Assembly (NCBI GenBank): GCA_950295325.1
Contig: OX485804.1
Location: forward strand, 44,628,429-44,692,428
DNA length: 64,000 bases
Direction of reading: 5' to 3'
Origin: Polytrichum commune
Lineage: Eukaryota > Streptophyta > Polytrichopsida > Polytrichales > Polytrichaceae
The translations under genes were made by a program, and so were the position numbers. Each line of letters begins with the position of its first letter. Positions within the stretch are counted from its first letter, which is position 1. Positions 47,501 to 60,346 of the stretch are shown piece by piece. The notes beneath the pieces were generated by a model, which was not told the DNA's origin, searched no databases, and was given only the letters and a program-made list of their open reading frames with translations.

Positions 47501-47665
47501 AAAGTGATGTCAAATAAGCACCATTTTTCTTTTTCTTTTCAGAAGTGTAGATCTAAAGTTTTGCTCTTAGCCAATAAGATTGCTCGATGTTGGACTTTCT
47601 TTGGTCCTTTGTCCTAACTTAAACCAATTCTACTTTGGTAGACTCTTTTTTAGATACCATTTGGG

Positions 47666-47689
47666 TGTGTGTGTGTGTGTGTGTGTGTA
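47666..47689 (+). repeat. (GT)n microsatellite
   Basis: Twelve GT units in a non-coding stretch between family E2 copies. Confidence 0.85.
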
Positions 47690-47987
47690 TTTTGAGGATC
47701 TAATTTATTTTATACTAATAAGGGTATGGGTATGTGACTGCCCCTTGATACCATTTGAGGTTAATTACCATGCAAGAACCTTCATATCTAGGCAAAATTG
47801 TCCTAGTATTAATATGGGTAATAATTCAAAATGGTATTGACCTAAATAATAACTTGCGTATACAAAGATTCTCTCATCTTAACACACCCACCAAATACTG
47901 AATACATTGCAATATTGATACCTACCCCCACATGTTGGGTCTTTGATATCATTGTTGAGTTTTGAATATTGACACCAGGCATTCACC

Positions 47988-48340
47988 TATAAGGGAGACA
48001 TGCCTAATTTGATAACCTCTCTCAATCGGACACGTATATTTGAGTGGTGTGTGGTTAGGTGTGGTTGAAAGGACAAATACCAAAAAGACATGTGTTTTAA
48101 AAAAATTGGACCATGTGCTCAAAGTCTGATAACCATTCCAAGCTCAACAATCAACCTGCTTGAATAAACGAATAAACCCAAAGATCTTCACTTTAACAGT
48201 GGATTAGATATTCATATGAGCTCCAAAAATCTGAGGAAAATAGCTACATACCAAATAAGCTCTTACTAGATAAACTATGTGTTGCGAATCGCAGGAGAAC
48301 TTGGCTAGTTGGAAATAGTAACCATTTAAGACTCATCCAC
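47988..48340 (+). repeat. Family E2 repeat copy
   Basis: AGGGAGACATGCCTAATTTG, TATTTGAGTGGTGTGTGGTT and ATATTCATATGAGCTCC in family order. Confidence 0.65.
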
Positions 48341-48689
48341 CGTAATGAAGATGGCGGAACTGGTATCACATTTATCATCCATCCATTCCTTGAATTTAGA
48401 TAGATAAATTACCAAACATACACGAACCATTCAATACCAAGGTACTGGATTCCATCATGTGGTGCATTATTGCAACCGTAAATGGTGTGAACAACATAAA
48501 ATAGAATAGAATAAACTTCCCTTAGACATGGCAAATTGGCAATCAACCGGCAACATATTCCAACAGTTGAGGAGTTATTGTCCACACCAACCGACCTCGA
48601 CATGTTGGAAGATATGCCATGATAAAGACTTTGTAAAATGAAGTTTCGACACACGATGGAAGAAATAGGTGCACCGTTTTAATGGTATT

Positions 48690-49092
48690 TAGGGCCACTT
48701 CACACACGAGCCAAGAGCCGTGACCATGAAATTGTGAGAGCCTAAAAGAAGAAGTGTCCAAAGGCCGTCCCAAGACACCTCCAAAATCATGTAGTGTGGT
48801 CACGGAACTTCAAGTGTAATGTGAAGTCATATGTGACTGGGTTCTCAACCAAATGCTAATTCAATGAATCTCTATTCACGTGGGTCCTCGTGCATGATAA
48901 AATAGAATAAATCAGCAGTTGTGAGTGTTCGGAGTGCCATGGTCTCTCGGTTTTGTGTTAGGCCGGCCTACCTCCAAGAGGTGGTTTTTGAAGATAGTCC
49001 AAGTGACCATGAAATGTGATCCATTTGATGCCGTGTAGGAATCCGTGTAGGCTTTTCATCCATCTTGCATTCATATACTCCGTTGGTTGCCT
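48690..49092. mobile_element. Family A MITE, right-truncated
   Basis: Starts TTAGGGCCACTTCACACACG, with AGCCGTGACCATGAA and TTGGTTTT-type family blocks. It fades after CATATACTCCGTTGG. Confidence 0.7.
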
Positions 49093-50508
49093 CATTTATA
49101 CTAATCTCCCTTTGATCTCTCGTCAAACATTCATACTCAACTTTGCTTCTTGACATCAACTTTAGGCACTCTATTGCCTGTCATGTGCATTAGACTTACA
49201 ACAACTCTTCTCATGAATAGCCAAGATCTTCCTCTCTCATTCAATTGATTTATCGCTAACCTTGACAATCAATACACATTGTAAGTCATATTCAAAATGC
49301 TCATACCAATGCTCACAAATTAGTCCACTTTGCTCCTTGGAGAATCACGATCATTCACACATTCAAGAGACACCAATCAATTTGCACGCATGCATGATGC
49401 TTGACCAAACAAGTTGTGATTCAAATTCTGAGAAATACGGAGTCTATATCACTCGGCTCCTACAAGAACATTGCCAACTTCTTGGGAAACCAAACATGGA
49501 ATACACACACTCAAACATCCACCGAACTCAATCACATGAGGCTCGGCACTTTAGCTGGTTGCCCAACTCTATGAAACTATGCAAAAATTTAGCACAATGA
49601 TAATAGCCATTAGAAAGCCTCAACCGCCAACCTCTTATACACGTGATTAGTTTCAGCGTGGTTGACATCCATTGCACCACTTTGGAATTGGTTGTATTCC
49701 TTCAATTCTTCACCAACCCTCCACCAACGGGGGTTTAATTAACCACCTAAAACTTGGACGAATGTCATCGATTTCTCAAAGGTGTCAGTAGTGTGCTAGG
49801 TCACAACCCCTGAATTTGGAATTACACACAATTTGACTGCCGGTGGGGAATGAGAAGTGGCAGAGGTGAAACCCTAGGGATGGAATCACCAATTGGAAAC
49901 GGTCCCCTCCTCCAAGACTACTGCTCGACTACCGCTCGACTACCGCCTCCAAAAGATCCTCCCCCCCCCCCCCCCTTCCTCCATGATCACATGGAATGGA
50001 CCCAAACTTTGCTTAGAGTCCATATATTCTTCTTAGGGAATTCAGAAAGGTCACCATGAAAGCACGCGACCACAATACCACCATCACATAAAGTTTGAAG
50101 TTTGCCATGATGAATAATGTTCGTTGAAGGTCAAGGATATTGAGTAACTTGTGCACAATGACAAACAAAAGAATCACATGTGTGTGTGATCTATTTATAT
50201 ATAAGTCTAGTTTAATAAAAGTAAATACTGATTATAGATTATAGATAAAAGAAAAAGAAAATACATGCTTTTATTTATTTACTTATAGTTCTGAGGTTAC
50301 CGCCTTGGCGATAAAAACAGTAAATCCTTTGGAGGTTTTTTCTTTTTTCTTTTTTCTTCTGGCAATAATGTAGGAAAAAAAAAACCCCATGAACTTGGGT
50401 TTCACTTTACTCTTTATATTTTTATATATTTTACTCTTTATGTTTTATATTTTTATATGTTTATATTTTAAACAAATTGGAACAAAGAAGGCGTGTGGCC
50501 ACCTTGCT
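49093..50508. other. Gene-free spacer
   Basis: The open frame 49262-49600 has a Cys/His-rich, Ser-rich composition but no motif. A poly-C run lies at 49960-49973 and AT-rich low complexity at 50180-50470. Confidence 0.45.
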
Positions 50509-50760
50509 ACACTAAATATCATATTTAGTGTCACCAATTCTAACTGTCTTGCTCAATACTAATCACAAACCGCGGTATAATGTCACCGACACTAAATGTT
50601 AACCCAACATTATTTGTCATTCTTTGTAAATGCTTTTGCGGGATTATAGATTTACAGTGTTGCACTTACTGTCACTTACCAAGTGACTTTTCATCCAGAT
50701 GTAGGGTTTTGGCCATGGATGAGCTCATTCATCATCCATGATAATATTTCAAACCTTGAA
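50509..50760 (+). repeat. Family C long member, right-truncated
   Basis: Starts TACACTAAATATCATATTTA, then GTGTCACCAATTC and ATTATAGATTTACAGTGTTG, and fades after CATCCATGATAATATTTC. Confidence 0.65.
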
Positions 50761-51309
50761 CAACTGTCAAAATAATTATAGTTAAGTAGATTCTTTTCAA
50801 TACATTTTAGGGAACAACTATATTTAATTAGAAGAATTGCACAATGATTTGAAGAATAACTACACTTAAGTAGGAAAATTTAAGACCAAATTCAAGAACA
50901 ACTATAGTTAACTAGAAAAATTCCAAGTATGATTATATATTCGAAGAAGTTGGCCTCTTGATTTGCTTCAGTTGCTTAGGCCACTGAGGATCATCAAGAA
51001 ACGCCTTTATACGATTACTTAGGAACAACCTTCATGTACACCACCAACACAAATAACACACTAGTGACACTACAACATTATAATGGAATTCTATGACCAT
51101 GTTGCGCTCAACTTTAGTTAACTAGATATAACTATATATGTAGGTTTTTAGAAAGTGATGTGAAATTCTCCTGATCATGATCTTTGGATTGTTGACCATG
51201 AGCACAAGACATCCAAAATCGTTTTTCTCCATGGCCCTTGGTCACGTGTGTAAAATGGCCTCAAGTCTCATAACAAGTGGCTTGTAAAATGTGCTTGAAT
51301 GCCATTATA

Positions 51310-51726
51310 TATGAGTTGTGGCTAATGTAAGCTGACCTAATTTTGTTACTTATTGTCATTAGAAACCTATATTTGAGTGGTGTGTGGGTAGATGTGGATC
51401 TAAGAATGGGCATAAAAAACGCATGTGTTTATATGAGTTTGGACTACGAGTCTAAACAGCAGCCTTGGTCAGTGGTCCATAGTCCATGTGCTTTAGTTCT
51501 CTTTCCATGGCGGTGTGATACGCTCAAAGGGTTACTCAATTAAAGATTCATATATATATGCACTTTCAACAATTATAGCTAAATCAAGGGAGGTCCGATT
51601 TTCAATCTGATTTGTGCTAATGCTTCATCATAAATTTGCTAATGCAAGAAGTTTTGCTGTGAAAATCTAATCAGGAGGAGTTGGAGAACAGGAAAATCGA
51701 ACAGAATGACACCCACATACCTTACA
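51310..51726 (+). repeat. Family E2/E1 composite: E2-like left part, E1-like right end
   Basis: The left part has CCTATATTTGAGTGGTGTG (E2). The right part has CCGATTTTCAATCTGATTTG, GGAGAACAGGAAAATCG and ACACCCACATACCTTA (E1). A (TA)n run lies at the join near 51550. Confidence 0.6.
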
Positions 51727-52198
51727 GGCTTCAGGATCACTTACTCCCATGACACAAATTGAATGCGAGACTAACAACATGAAGCAAATAAAGAGGTTGT
51801 CTATGCCACTATGCGCAAGGCATCGCATGTGGTAAGCTTCTTATTGGAAATTGAAATATAGAGGTTAAACCAAAAGATTTGTACAGCTCTTCAGAATGAT
51901 CTCAAGGACCAGAAACACAAAAAACTGTGAAATGACAATCTGTGTGATTTGCAATTGCTAGCTGCACGAAAGGAGTCAAAATTTGATCAAGTGCCCACAA
52001 TAGGGCCAAATACCTTACTGCTGGTCCAGACATCAAACATTTGCTCACAGTGAAACCGTCCGCACAGACAGGGATTTGAATGTGTAAACCAAACTGGACT
52101 CCTTCAGGATCTCCATTAGAATGAGCAAAAAATAGCCAGACAAATTTCTTAAATCTTCAACTAATTTCGTTAAAGTACATAACTAAGATGCTGCTACC

Positions 52199-54109
52199 CT
52201 AGTAGTCGGCCAAATCGATGCCTGCCTCCTTGGCCATGACTTGTAGGCCCTTCTTCTCCACAGTCTTCAAAGCCTTGGTTGACAAGCGGAGCTTCACAAA
52301 TCGCTTGCCTTCCTCCCACCAGAGGCGCTTGTATTGCAAGTTCACGCCCTGCAAATGCTTTGTTCGGTGGTTGGAGAAAGAGACCTTGTAGCCATTGTTT
52401 GCTTTCTTGCCTGTCAAGTCACAAACCCTGCCTGCACCCAGCATCGATACAGATTGATGATAGAATTAGAAAAAAAGAAAACAGTTATGGATGATGGAGG
52501 GCTGACTGAATGACGGGGAAGGACATCCACATAATTCAGTCAGACAGCACCTGGTACCACTTGAATCACTCGCTAGCGTAAGAGTTGAATGAGCGGATTT
52601 GTGCAATGTTTTTGCACCTGGATCGATAGTTCTTACCCAGGACAGGTTAAAATTCAGAACCGAAACTTCTATTGAGGTACATTTCTCAAGTGTACTTTCC
52701 ATTCGCATTGGAATGAAGCCACAAAAGAAATAACTCTGCATGCACCTATGAGCTTTGACATCCATACTTCAAAGAAAACCAGGAAGATAATAGCAGCTCA
52801 AGATGGATGGTCCTTTACATACTTGAAGTAATTGCAACAACCCACACAAAAAAATAAAGAAAGATACGAAATCTTGTGCAAAAAATTTCTACCTCTGAAG
52901 ATAATGACAAGGTAAAAACTCAGACCCAACTTTCTCTTGAATGAAGTTTCCTCAGTTCGAAGTATGCTTTCCAGTTGCTTAAGAATGGAAACACAAAAGC
53001 ATGGTCATTCCTACGAATAGCTCTGCATGCATCTCTCAGCTTTAACGAGCGTATCTAAAAAGAATCAGGTAGATTACAGCAGCTCAAGATGGTCCTCTGC
53101 TGCATACTTGATGTGATAGCAAATCGCACACACAGAAAAGAAAAATGAAAAGGAAAGACACGAAAGCTCCACTCGAAATTGATGAAAGAGAAAGAAAGAG
53201 AGAAAAAAGAAACCCTAAACGGCAAGGTGGGTGTGACCTTGCAGCCACGTGCGGCCATTTCCATTTCTCAACATTCTGTAACTTGGTTCTAACATCCGAA
53301 TGTGGTCTGGAGCTCTTCCACACAATTTTCTCACAAAATTCACATAATTCATCAGAATAGTAGCAAGGCTAGGCATGACAACCAAACAGAGAAAGTGCAC
53401 ACTCTAATGTAATTACTAAGGGACAAGGCAGGGTAGCCTTGGGAAAACTTTCAATGAACAATGCCTCGTGCCGACTTTATGTAAATCATTCTCTCAAGTG
53501 AGATAATCACCGTAGTCAACCATCCCAAGACCAAAATCCAAATGTAGGCAGGGCCAAGGGCAGGGAAACCAGAAAAACCCCAAAGACAAACATAGAGACG
53601 AAACAAAGGCGGGGTTGGTCACGAAGCAGAACCCCTTCCCCTGTTTCCAAGTTGCTTAGAAAGCACCAGCTCAGAGGAAGTCTAGCTACTCTAAAAAAAA
53701 AATCTTCCAATCAAAGTCCATCACTTTCGATGCTGCAAATGAACACAACTCCCCAAAAGAAAGCCTCCAAGGAAGGAATGCACGCACAGCTCGGTCACAA
53801 TTCCCGAAAGACCAGGACAAAACTACAGGGACACATACAAGGAAAGAAGAAGAGACAAGAGACAAGAGGAGGGAGGTCCACAATGCAAGAATGAGAGGAA
53901 CCCTTTCGGTGACGGAGCGGGTTAAGTGTGAGGGCGGGGAATTTCATGAGTTGCTTACTTGCACGGGGCATGAGCGAGGCGGGAGCGACGTGGTGCTGCT
54001 GAGTGGGGGCGGAGATGGTGAGCGTGGCGCCGGCCAGCTGCTGGGAGCGGGAGGCCAAGGTGGGGGCGGAAGCGGAGAGGCAGAAGGAGGAGGCCATCGT
54101 GGTCGCCAT
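52199..54109 (-). CDS. RPL28: Plastid ribosomal protein bL28c precursor, 2 exons
   Basis: Exons are 54109-53959 and 52431-52199 with a phase-1 junction; 127 residues. Residues 1-48 are a Ser/Ala/Thr-rich, acid-free chloroplast transit peptide starting [20 protein letters not shown]. The mature part opens at [20 protein letters not shown] and continues with [36 protein letters not shown] and AKEAGIDL, the bacterial-type L28 signature as found in plant plastids. It is part of the 50S plastid ribosomal subunit. The intron is about 1.5 kb. I chose ATG 54109 because the longer reading frame upstream begins with TTG. A (CT)n tract at 54223-54240 lies in the leader or promoter. The length fits plant homologues once the transit peptide is counted. 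Confidence 0.93.
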
Positions 54110-54244
54110 AGCTGCCCCGCCCTTGGCAATGCAATCCAACGCAACGATTCCTTGGTAATGCAACGCTTCTCCCAAGTCCGCGAGAGGAAGAGATAGAGAG
54201 AGCAGAGTGGATAAGGAGAGAGAACCCTCTCTCTCTCTCCGCGC

Positions 54245-54885
54245 TAAAGTAGATAGGCCTAATTTGGTTAATTACTTTTTGTTGTTTGTTACACTAATTA
54301 CCCCAATTAGTGCATGTGGTACTAATTCCCAAAACGCACATTATTGTCTCAAGTCTCAACAGTAGCGAGGGGCTGAAATTTTTAGTGAGTGATACAACAT
54401 TCATGAATACATGTTCATTTATCATACATTTCAAGAAAATTAGTACGTGCTCTAAGCTGTTTGTAGAGTGATTAAAACACATAAAATGCAAACACATGCT
54501 TCTCATCATGACTATTAGCCCACCCTCACAAATTGGAGTAATTGGTGTACCTTATTGATAGCTATATTTGAGTACCTATATTTGAGTGGTTTATGGTTGA
54601 ATGTGAATCTTAAGAACCGACACAAAAGACTATAAAGAGATTGGACTATGTGCTCAAGATTTGTTAACCATTCTAGGCGCAACAGTCAACATCATTTGGG
54701 AGACGTGTAGGATCATTTTTAGTGAGAAATAAAAACTTCACTTTTACAATGAAGAAGCTCCAAAAGTTATGAGGAAATTAGCTATAGACACAATTTGAAT
54801 TTGCTAATGATTTCCCACTAATTGCGTGTTTCATATCGTACAAGAAATGGGTGCAAAGAGAAAAGTGTATGAATAACACATGCAT
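54245..54885 (+). repeat. Family E2 repeat copy upstream of RPL28
   Basis: GTAGATAGGCCTAATTTGG at the left, TATATTTGAGTGGTTTATGG and AAGAAGCTCCAAAAGTTATG, and a right end near GGGTGCAAAGAGAAAAGTG. A short extra piece (54295-54540) separates the left motif from the rest, probably a nested insertion. Confidence 0.55.
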
Positions 54886-55247
54886 ATGATAGACATGTGT
54901 TATCCGGTTGCTTTTCATGATCTCCATCTTCCATTCACCATATTTACCTCTTGGTTTTTGTGGTGTTCAACATATATATGACAAAACATCAATAAAAAAC
55001 AGGCTGAAAATTGGAGCTTCTATTACATAATTATGGTTATCAAAAGTGCATGTGATGTGTTGATTCCTTGAATGTATAGAATGTTCAATGCAAAGTAGTT
55101 AATAAAATTTGAAGCACTAGTCCAAGTTCTTTAAACATGTCTCTTTATAGTGTTTGTTTTTAGATCCACACCTAACCCAACCCTTTCAAATATAGATGTC
55201 CGATCAAGAAAAGTAACCAGCTTATAACCCCATTCCTTAAGGGCACT

Positions 55248-55471
55248 TTACATTAGAGCTAGAGGGCCCTGTGACCATTGAAATCTACAATATCTCATTG
55301 GTGGAAAATGCCGAGACCATCCCACTCACTTCACACCAGAGGTTGAGGGCCTATGGACCCAAGGAAGTTTAAAGGGATAATAAACCTACATAGAGCAACA
55401 TGTGATAATGTGCAACATGTCATCTCACAAATTTGTGGTCATGGCCCTGGGCTATAGTGTAAAGTGGCCCT
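55248..55471. mobile_element. Family A MITE, short complete member
   Basis: The left end AAGGGCACTTTACATTAGAG and the right end AGTGTAAAGTGGCCCTTA are inverted copies. The element is only about 224 bp, a deleted version with both ends. The flanks read TA on each side if the outer A/T is counted in the element. Confidence 0.75.
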
Positions 55472-56214
55472 TAGTATGAGACCAGAATTCGTGTTGAGGA
55501 TAGTAACAGATGCAGGGAAGAAATGTGTTAATCTTTTGAAAGGTTCTGCATAGATGGAACCTTTCAAAATCTAGTAAAGTGGTACATGGAAACCACCAAA
55601 TATGTAATATGCAAGCTTGCAGAGTGATCTGCAACGACATGTGATAATATCCACAAGGACGTGCTTTTCACACTGTCAATAGCATTTATTCCCACTTTTC
55701 CGAATTTGTGTTCATAACACAGGGTGTTGTTTGATCAGAGCTTAGACACTCAATTGCCCCTTTCCCAGGCCCACTTTGCCACTGACCAAAAATCTTCCTT
55801 GCATCACCTCAGGCAGTATATATCCCAAAGAGATTGTATTGAACACAAACTTGATACATTGTTCACCCTAAAGTATCAAGGGGGTTTATTTTATGCAAGG
55901 CTCCACATCCATGGTTTATGAGAAAGCTGGGTTGGATTTCCAGGACCAGTTTACATGTAATGGATGTAAATGACTTCAGAGGGTTACCCCTGGTTCTAAT
56001 CAACTTTTGTTTGGATTTCTGATACCAATAGACTTCCAATATGAATGACTCATCAAAGGACTGTAGCTGACAGAAGTACTGAGATGACAGCAGCCTGCAT
56101 CTGTAGAAGTCTGGTTAACTTAAGCCTGCATATGTTTTCGCAATACTCGAGGACAGCAAGGCCTCAAAAGTGATTGTAACAAGGATCTGCATGTAATGAA
56201 TAATCTAGATTGGA

Positions 56215-59200
56215 CTACCTTGCCGTTATCCGTCTCCTAGGAATTAGGCTCTCCCTTTTCAAAAACTCCTTTTCAAGTTCATTCAGGCCGCGGCGAGTTC
56301 CATCAGGTTCAGCCACGAAACGCCTTCCACCCCTCTTTCCTCTTTTACCCTTTTCACCCAACTCTTCTACAAGATAGCTCCACCCTCCAGGAGGCCTTCG
56401 TCTACTGATAATGCTGGTCTGGATCATGCCTGCAATCTGATCCCACACGCAAGAAACGGACGTCAGCTTGGGAAATTTTGATAATTAACTACCGCTAATA
56501 TGTAATTGTGAAATGAAGTTTGACAGTGCCAGGTTTTCATTTTACAGATCATGAGTAACTTTATTGATTCTTCACATGAAACAACTTATACTGCCCCTAT
56601 GACCCAAGCAAGCTAAGAAAAAGATACATGGTTCAGTCACTTTGTTTTATAACCTTCGAATACACTTGATGTAGTGATGCCAAGCAATCGTACTACACTC
56701 TATTGGTTTGCTTTTGGGGTGTAGCAATTCCACAAAGAAAAGTGCTCACTCTGTTTGCAAACATGACATATACAAGGGGTATAGTAATACCCACCTGCTT
56801 TTTGTTGAAGGACATTCGCCGCTCAAATTCTGCAAGGAGCATCTCGTCTTCTTTAGCAGAAATTTCATCCCAGTCTTCATCTTCTTCAGGCTTTTTCAGC
56901 ATCGGACCTGTGCGCCTGATTTTAACATGGCATTCATTATCTGCAGCATTGTAGCTCCTGCATTACAACCACGATCACTTTATGAACATGCGTTTCTGGA
57001 ATTGGTAAACTCTGCTTCTCTTTTCTGACACTTGACCTCCAAACCACAAACAAGAGTCAAATGCAGAAGTTAAACAACTGAGCTCTAAATTGCTTAACAA
57101 AAGTCATCAACGCAAGGTAGATTTAGACATACTCTAGAGAAAAGCTGTAAATGATGACTTGTACACTCATCAAATGATAGTTTAATTTTGTATCCCTTAC
57201 CAGCTTCCTTGTAACATGTTAAGTCTGATACTTAGGAGCTCAGTTTGTTCAAAGATTTAACTGTAAGCAGTTCAGGGAGAACTGATAACTGCTATGTGTT
57301 ATGGTATTTGCTGCCAATGCGGACACAAACAGGGGGTTCAGGCAATATACTGACTTGCACTCAAGGAAACTTGAGTCTAATCATTGTGAGTTGTGTTCCC
57401 ATTTTCTCATTACACTCTGCAGTTGTGTTCCCATTTTCAGCATCAGGTAAATGCTTATCCTAAGCAAATCCAAATGCAATGATGATTTGCGGTAATCCCT
57501 TAAGTTACAAGGAGTCATTGCTATAGAGTGTAAGGAAAATATCACCTGCTTTACTATTCACAATTGGGGAGATCCCTGCTACAATAATTGTGGCTAACTT
57601 TGAAGTAAAATCAGGGGAAATATTAATGATGAGGAGCAAAATAACAAGCTAGAGCAAATGGAAGGGACAACTGACCCATGTATTTGAGCAAAGCCTTCTT
57701 CAATGTCATTATCCAAAGGACTCCCCTGTGCTAATTCCTCTTGTTTCTCAATGTCCTTCAACCACACAATGGCATGCACACGCTGCTTCCGTATCCTGTA
57801 CTCTTTTGCTAGTCTGGCTACTGTTACGGACTCAGGATTATCAGTATATGACCTCCAAATCCTTTCCTTCACGTCATCAGACAATCGTGGAGCTTTATGG
57901 TCAGGGTCAACACCCGAGAAGTTGTATATGAATGGTTCTTGAGCAATCTGCAAGGAGAGATCTGTCAGATATGTCAAACTTGATTGGAAAAGAGGCATGG
58001 ACACTATGATCAGGGATTCATGCTCATTCATAGGGATTTGAAATCACTTCCAAAATATTTTGCTGCAAATCCAGAATAGTACCTAGTATACATTACATAT
58101 ACTAATATTTTAAGTTCTATTGCCATGAACTGTTCCAGCATTTTACCACACTGGAAGTTGCACCTGGGAAAAACCATATTTGCCGCAGCTTGTAAATTTG
58201 GCACTCAACAACAACTAATTCTTTCAGATAGCAAACCACACAATGAAAATTGTTGCAGCTCACAGATATTTGAAGCCATTCAATACCATTCGCTCAATGT
58301 CTTGGTTGCAGCCAACCAACGAGTAGGTAAGGACAGAATGCACGTTAGGCAAAGGTTAACATCAGTGTCCTAACAATTCCTTAAACAGCAAGTGTAGAAC
58401 TGGGGATCGGTTTGTTATGAAGAAACAGACCAACGCCATCTAAACTTTTGCAGAATATTTTGTACAATGACACTAGGACCTGCCTTGAAGAAATCATCTG
58501 TGCAATCAATGGGGTGGAAACCAAGTACGTAGAAAACATGTCCCACACATTCCGTCCACTGCTCAATTGCTGGTGCTAGGTCTTCCACTCTAAAACAGAA
58601 AATTGACTGTCTCCATGATAAGGGTCTGGCAAGGGTCTCGATTGACGGTTGTTTTGTGACCTCTATGACACATAACTCAGCTGAACTCCCAATTGAAGAC
58701 ATAGATGTGATACTCTAAGGATTGTCAGAATCCAGGCATATTTGCAATGTTTCTTCTGTGCAGAATCAAACCTCAACCCTATGATTTTAGCATTACAGAT
58801 TATCTTGTACAATGACACTAGGACCTGTATAGAAGAAGTCATATGTGAAATCGATGGGGTGGGAACCAAGTATGTAGTAAACACGTCCACGCATGGAAAT
58901 CTGCTGCACGAAGGCTGATGCTAGGTATTCCACTAATAAAGAGATAATTGACTGCCTCCATGGTAAGGGTATGGCAAGAGTCTGGCAAGGGCCTTGATTG
59001 ACGGTTGTTTTGTGAACTCTATATCGCCTAGCTCAGCTTACCTCCCAATTGAAGACATAGATGTGACACTCAAAGGATGGTTATAACCCCTTCAACAGCG
59101 AGTGTAGAACTGGGATTGGCTTTATTGTAAAAAAAAACACCAACATCATTTGAGCTCTTAAGTACATTTTGCACAGTGACACTGAACCTGCATTGAAGAA

Positions 59201-59672
59201 ATCATTTCTGAAATCGATGAAGTGGGAACCAAGTATGTGGTAAACATGTCCACAGATTTCCATCCGCTGCACAAAGGCCGACGCTAGGCCTTCCACTCGA
59301 AAAAACAATATAACTCCCAATTGAAGACATAGGATGTGACATTCTAAGAGTTGTGAGAGTGCAGGCACAGATGTAATGCATTTCCTTGCAGAATGATCCC
59401 TAAACCCTAAACCCTAAGATTGTCGAGGAAACAATTGGAGAAACCCTCACCTCCTCGTCCGTAATGAACTCGCGCTTGGGTCTCACACGCTTCCCATCAG
59501 TATCTACTTCGCCCTCCTTGTTCTCGTCCTCATTGCCTCCTCCTACTCGCCGCTGCGCAAGCGAGCTGGTGGTGGAGATGGGCCTAGAAGCTGCTCCTTG
59601 CAGCAATCTGAGGAGGTAGGAGGACTCGGCTGAATGGATCGAAGCCCATCGATGAGTGTTTCGGAGCAGCAT
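56215..59672 (-). CDS. Mitochondrial protein, Bot1p/mS45-like (PF12298-type), 4 exons
   Basis: Exons are 59672-59451, 57947-57676, 56954-56795 and 56436-56215; phases 0, 2, 0 fit and the product is about 291 residues. The N-terminus (RNTHRWASIHSAESSYLLRL, then RPISTTSS) is Arg/Ser-rich and acid-poor, a typical mitochondrial presequence. The core, around 75-165, has PRLSDDVKERIWRSYTDNP, SVTVARLAKEYRIRKQRVHA and IVWLKDIEKQEELAQG. This is the pattern I associate with the eukaryotic mitochondrial regulator/small-subunit ribosomal protein mS45 (yeast Mrps35, fission yeast Bot1). The C-terminus (RRRPPGGWSYLVEELG, then RGGRRFVAEPDG) is basic. ATG 59672 is preferred to an upstream in-frame TTG. The promoter carries telo boxes and a TGGGCT site II element, common on plant genes for ribosomal and mitochondrial proteins. 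Gene structure is strong; the family name is from memory and moderate. Confidence 0.72.
58381..59395. repeat. Three diverged tandem units (~340 bp) filling intron 1 of the mS45-like gene
   Basis: Units begin near 58381, 58745 and 59090. Shared landmarks are AGTGTAGAACTGGG, TTGTACAATGACACTAGGACCTG (read in parts), GCTAGG-CTTCCACT, GATTGACGGTTGTTTTGTGA and CTCCCAATTGAAGACATAGA. The copies differ by many substitutions and gaps, so the duplication is old. No coding sense was seen. Confidence 0.8.
59399..59416. repeat. Short telomere-like repeat in intron 1 of the mS45-like gene
   Basis: The stretch is built from AAACCCTAA units, starting about 35 bases inside the first intron. It repeats the telo-box motif of the promoter. 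Position near the transcription start fits a second regulatory telo box; chance or an interstitial telomere scar cannot be excluded. Confidence 0.6.
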
Positions 59673-60346
59673 GCCGAATGGCACCACTGCACTAACTATC
59701 AACACTCACTCACTCGATCGAGAACTCCAAGGCACAATCACAGACAGGAAGGTTAACTCAACTCAGCAGATTATCCCAGAAACTACCCACGCCAAATGTC
59801 TGCACCCGGGTTTGTCACGACCTCAGCAGCAATGCAAGTACTGCACTGTCCGCTTCGCAAATGCAAATGTGAAGATGCCAACGGAAAGGAATGGGATGGC
59901 CAATGCAACCCGGAGCTTGCTTGATTGGAAACACCGACGACACGATCTCTGGTCTTCTGGGACCAACGCTCCATAAAACCCTAAACCCTAAAAACCTTCC
60001 AAACATGACAAACTATACCTTTATAAAGAGGTCTAGCCCAGCCCTGGTCTATGGATGAGCATGTGCTGACACGTGTCTTCAGGCCACCGTGGCAAACTGC
60101 GCTTGGGGTTACCGGTTGCGGGAATGGGTGGAGAAAGTCCACCGCTAGATCACAAATCACAATAGCGCAACAAGAGAGCCATTCCAGAAGGATTGACGAG
60201 GACAACGAAGAAAGATGATGGAGGAAAGATCCCATTATGGCTCGTGAAGAGGAGATCCTCGGTAGCCTCGATCAATCACACCGCAATCACAAAAACCCAC
60301 AAGCATAAGAAGCACAAGAATCAGAAGCATCAGAAGGGGAGCAGCC
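59673..60346. promoter_or_regulatory. Divergent promoter region with telo boxes and site II element
   Basis: This spacer separates the start codons of the minus-strand mS45-like gene and the plus-strand AP5Z1 gene. At 59976-59990 it holds AAACCCTAAACCCTAA, a double telo box, and near 60031 a TGGGCT (minus strand) site II core. Telo box plus site II modules are known to drive plant ribosomal and mitochondrial-protein genes in dividing cells. Position favours the mS45-like gene; whether AP5Z1 shares it is inference. Confidence 0.6.

Noticed and set aside
49262-49600. 112-codon open frame with Cys and His
   Set aside because: Cys/His spacing fits no zinc-binding pattern I know and no flanking exons were seen.
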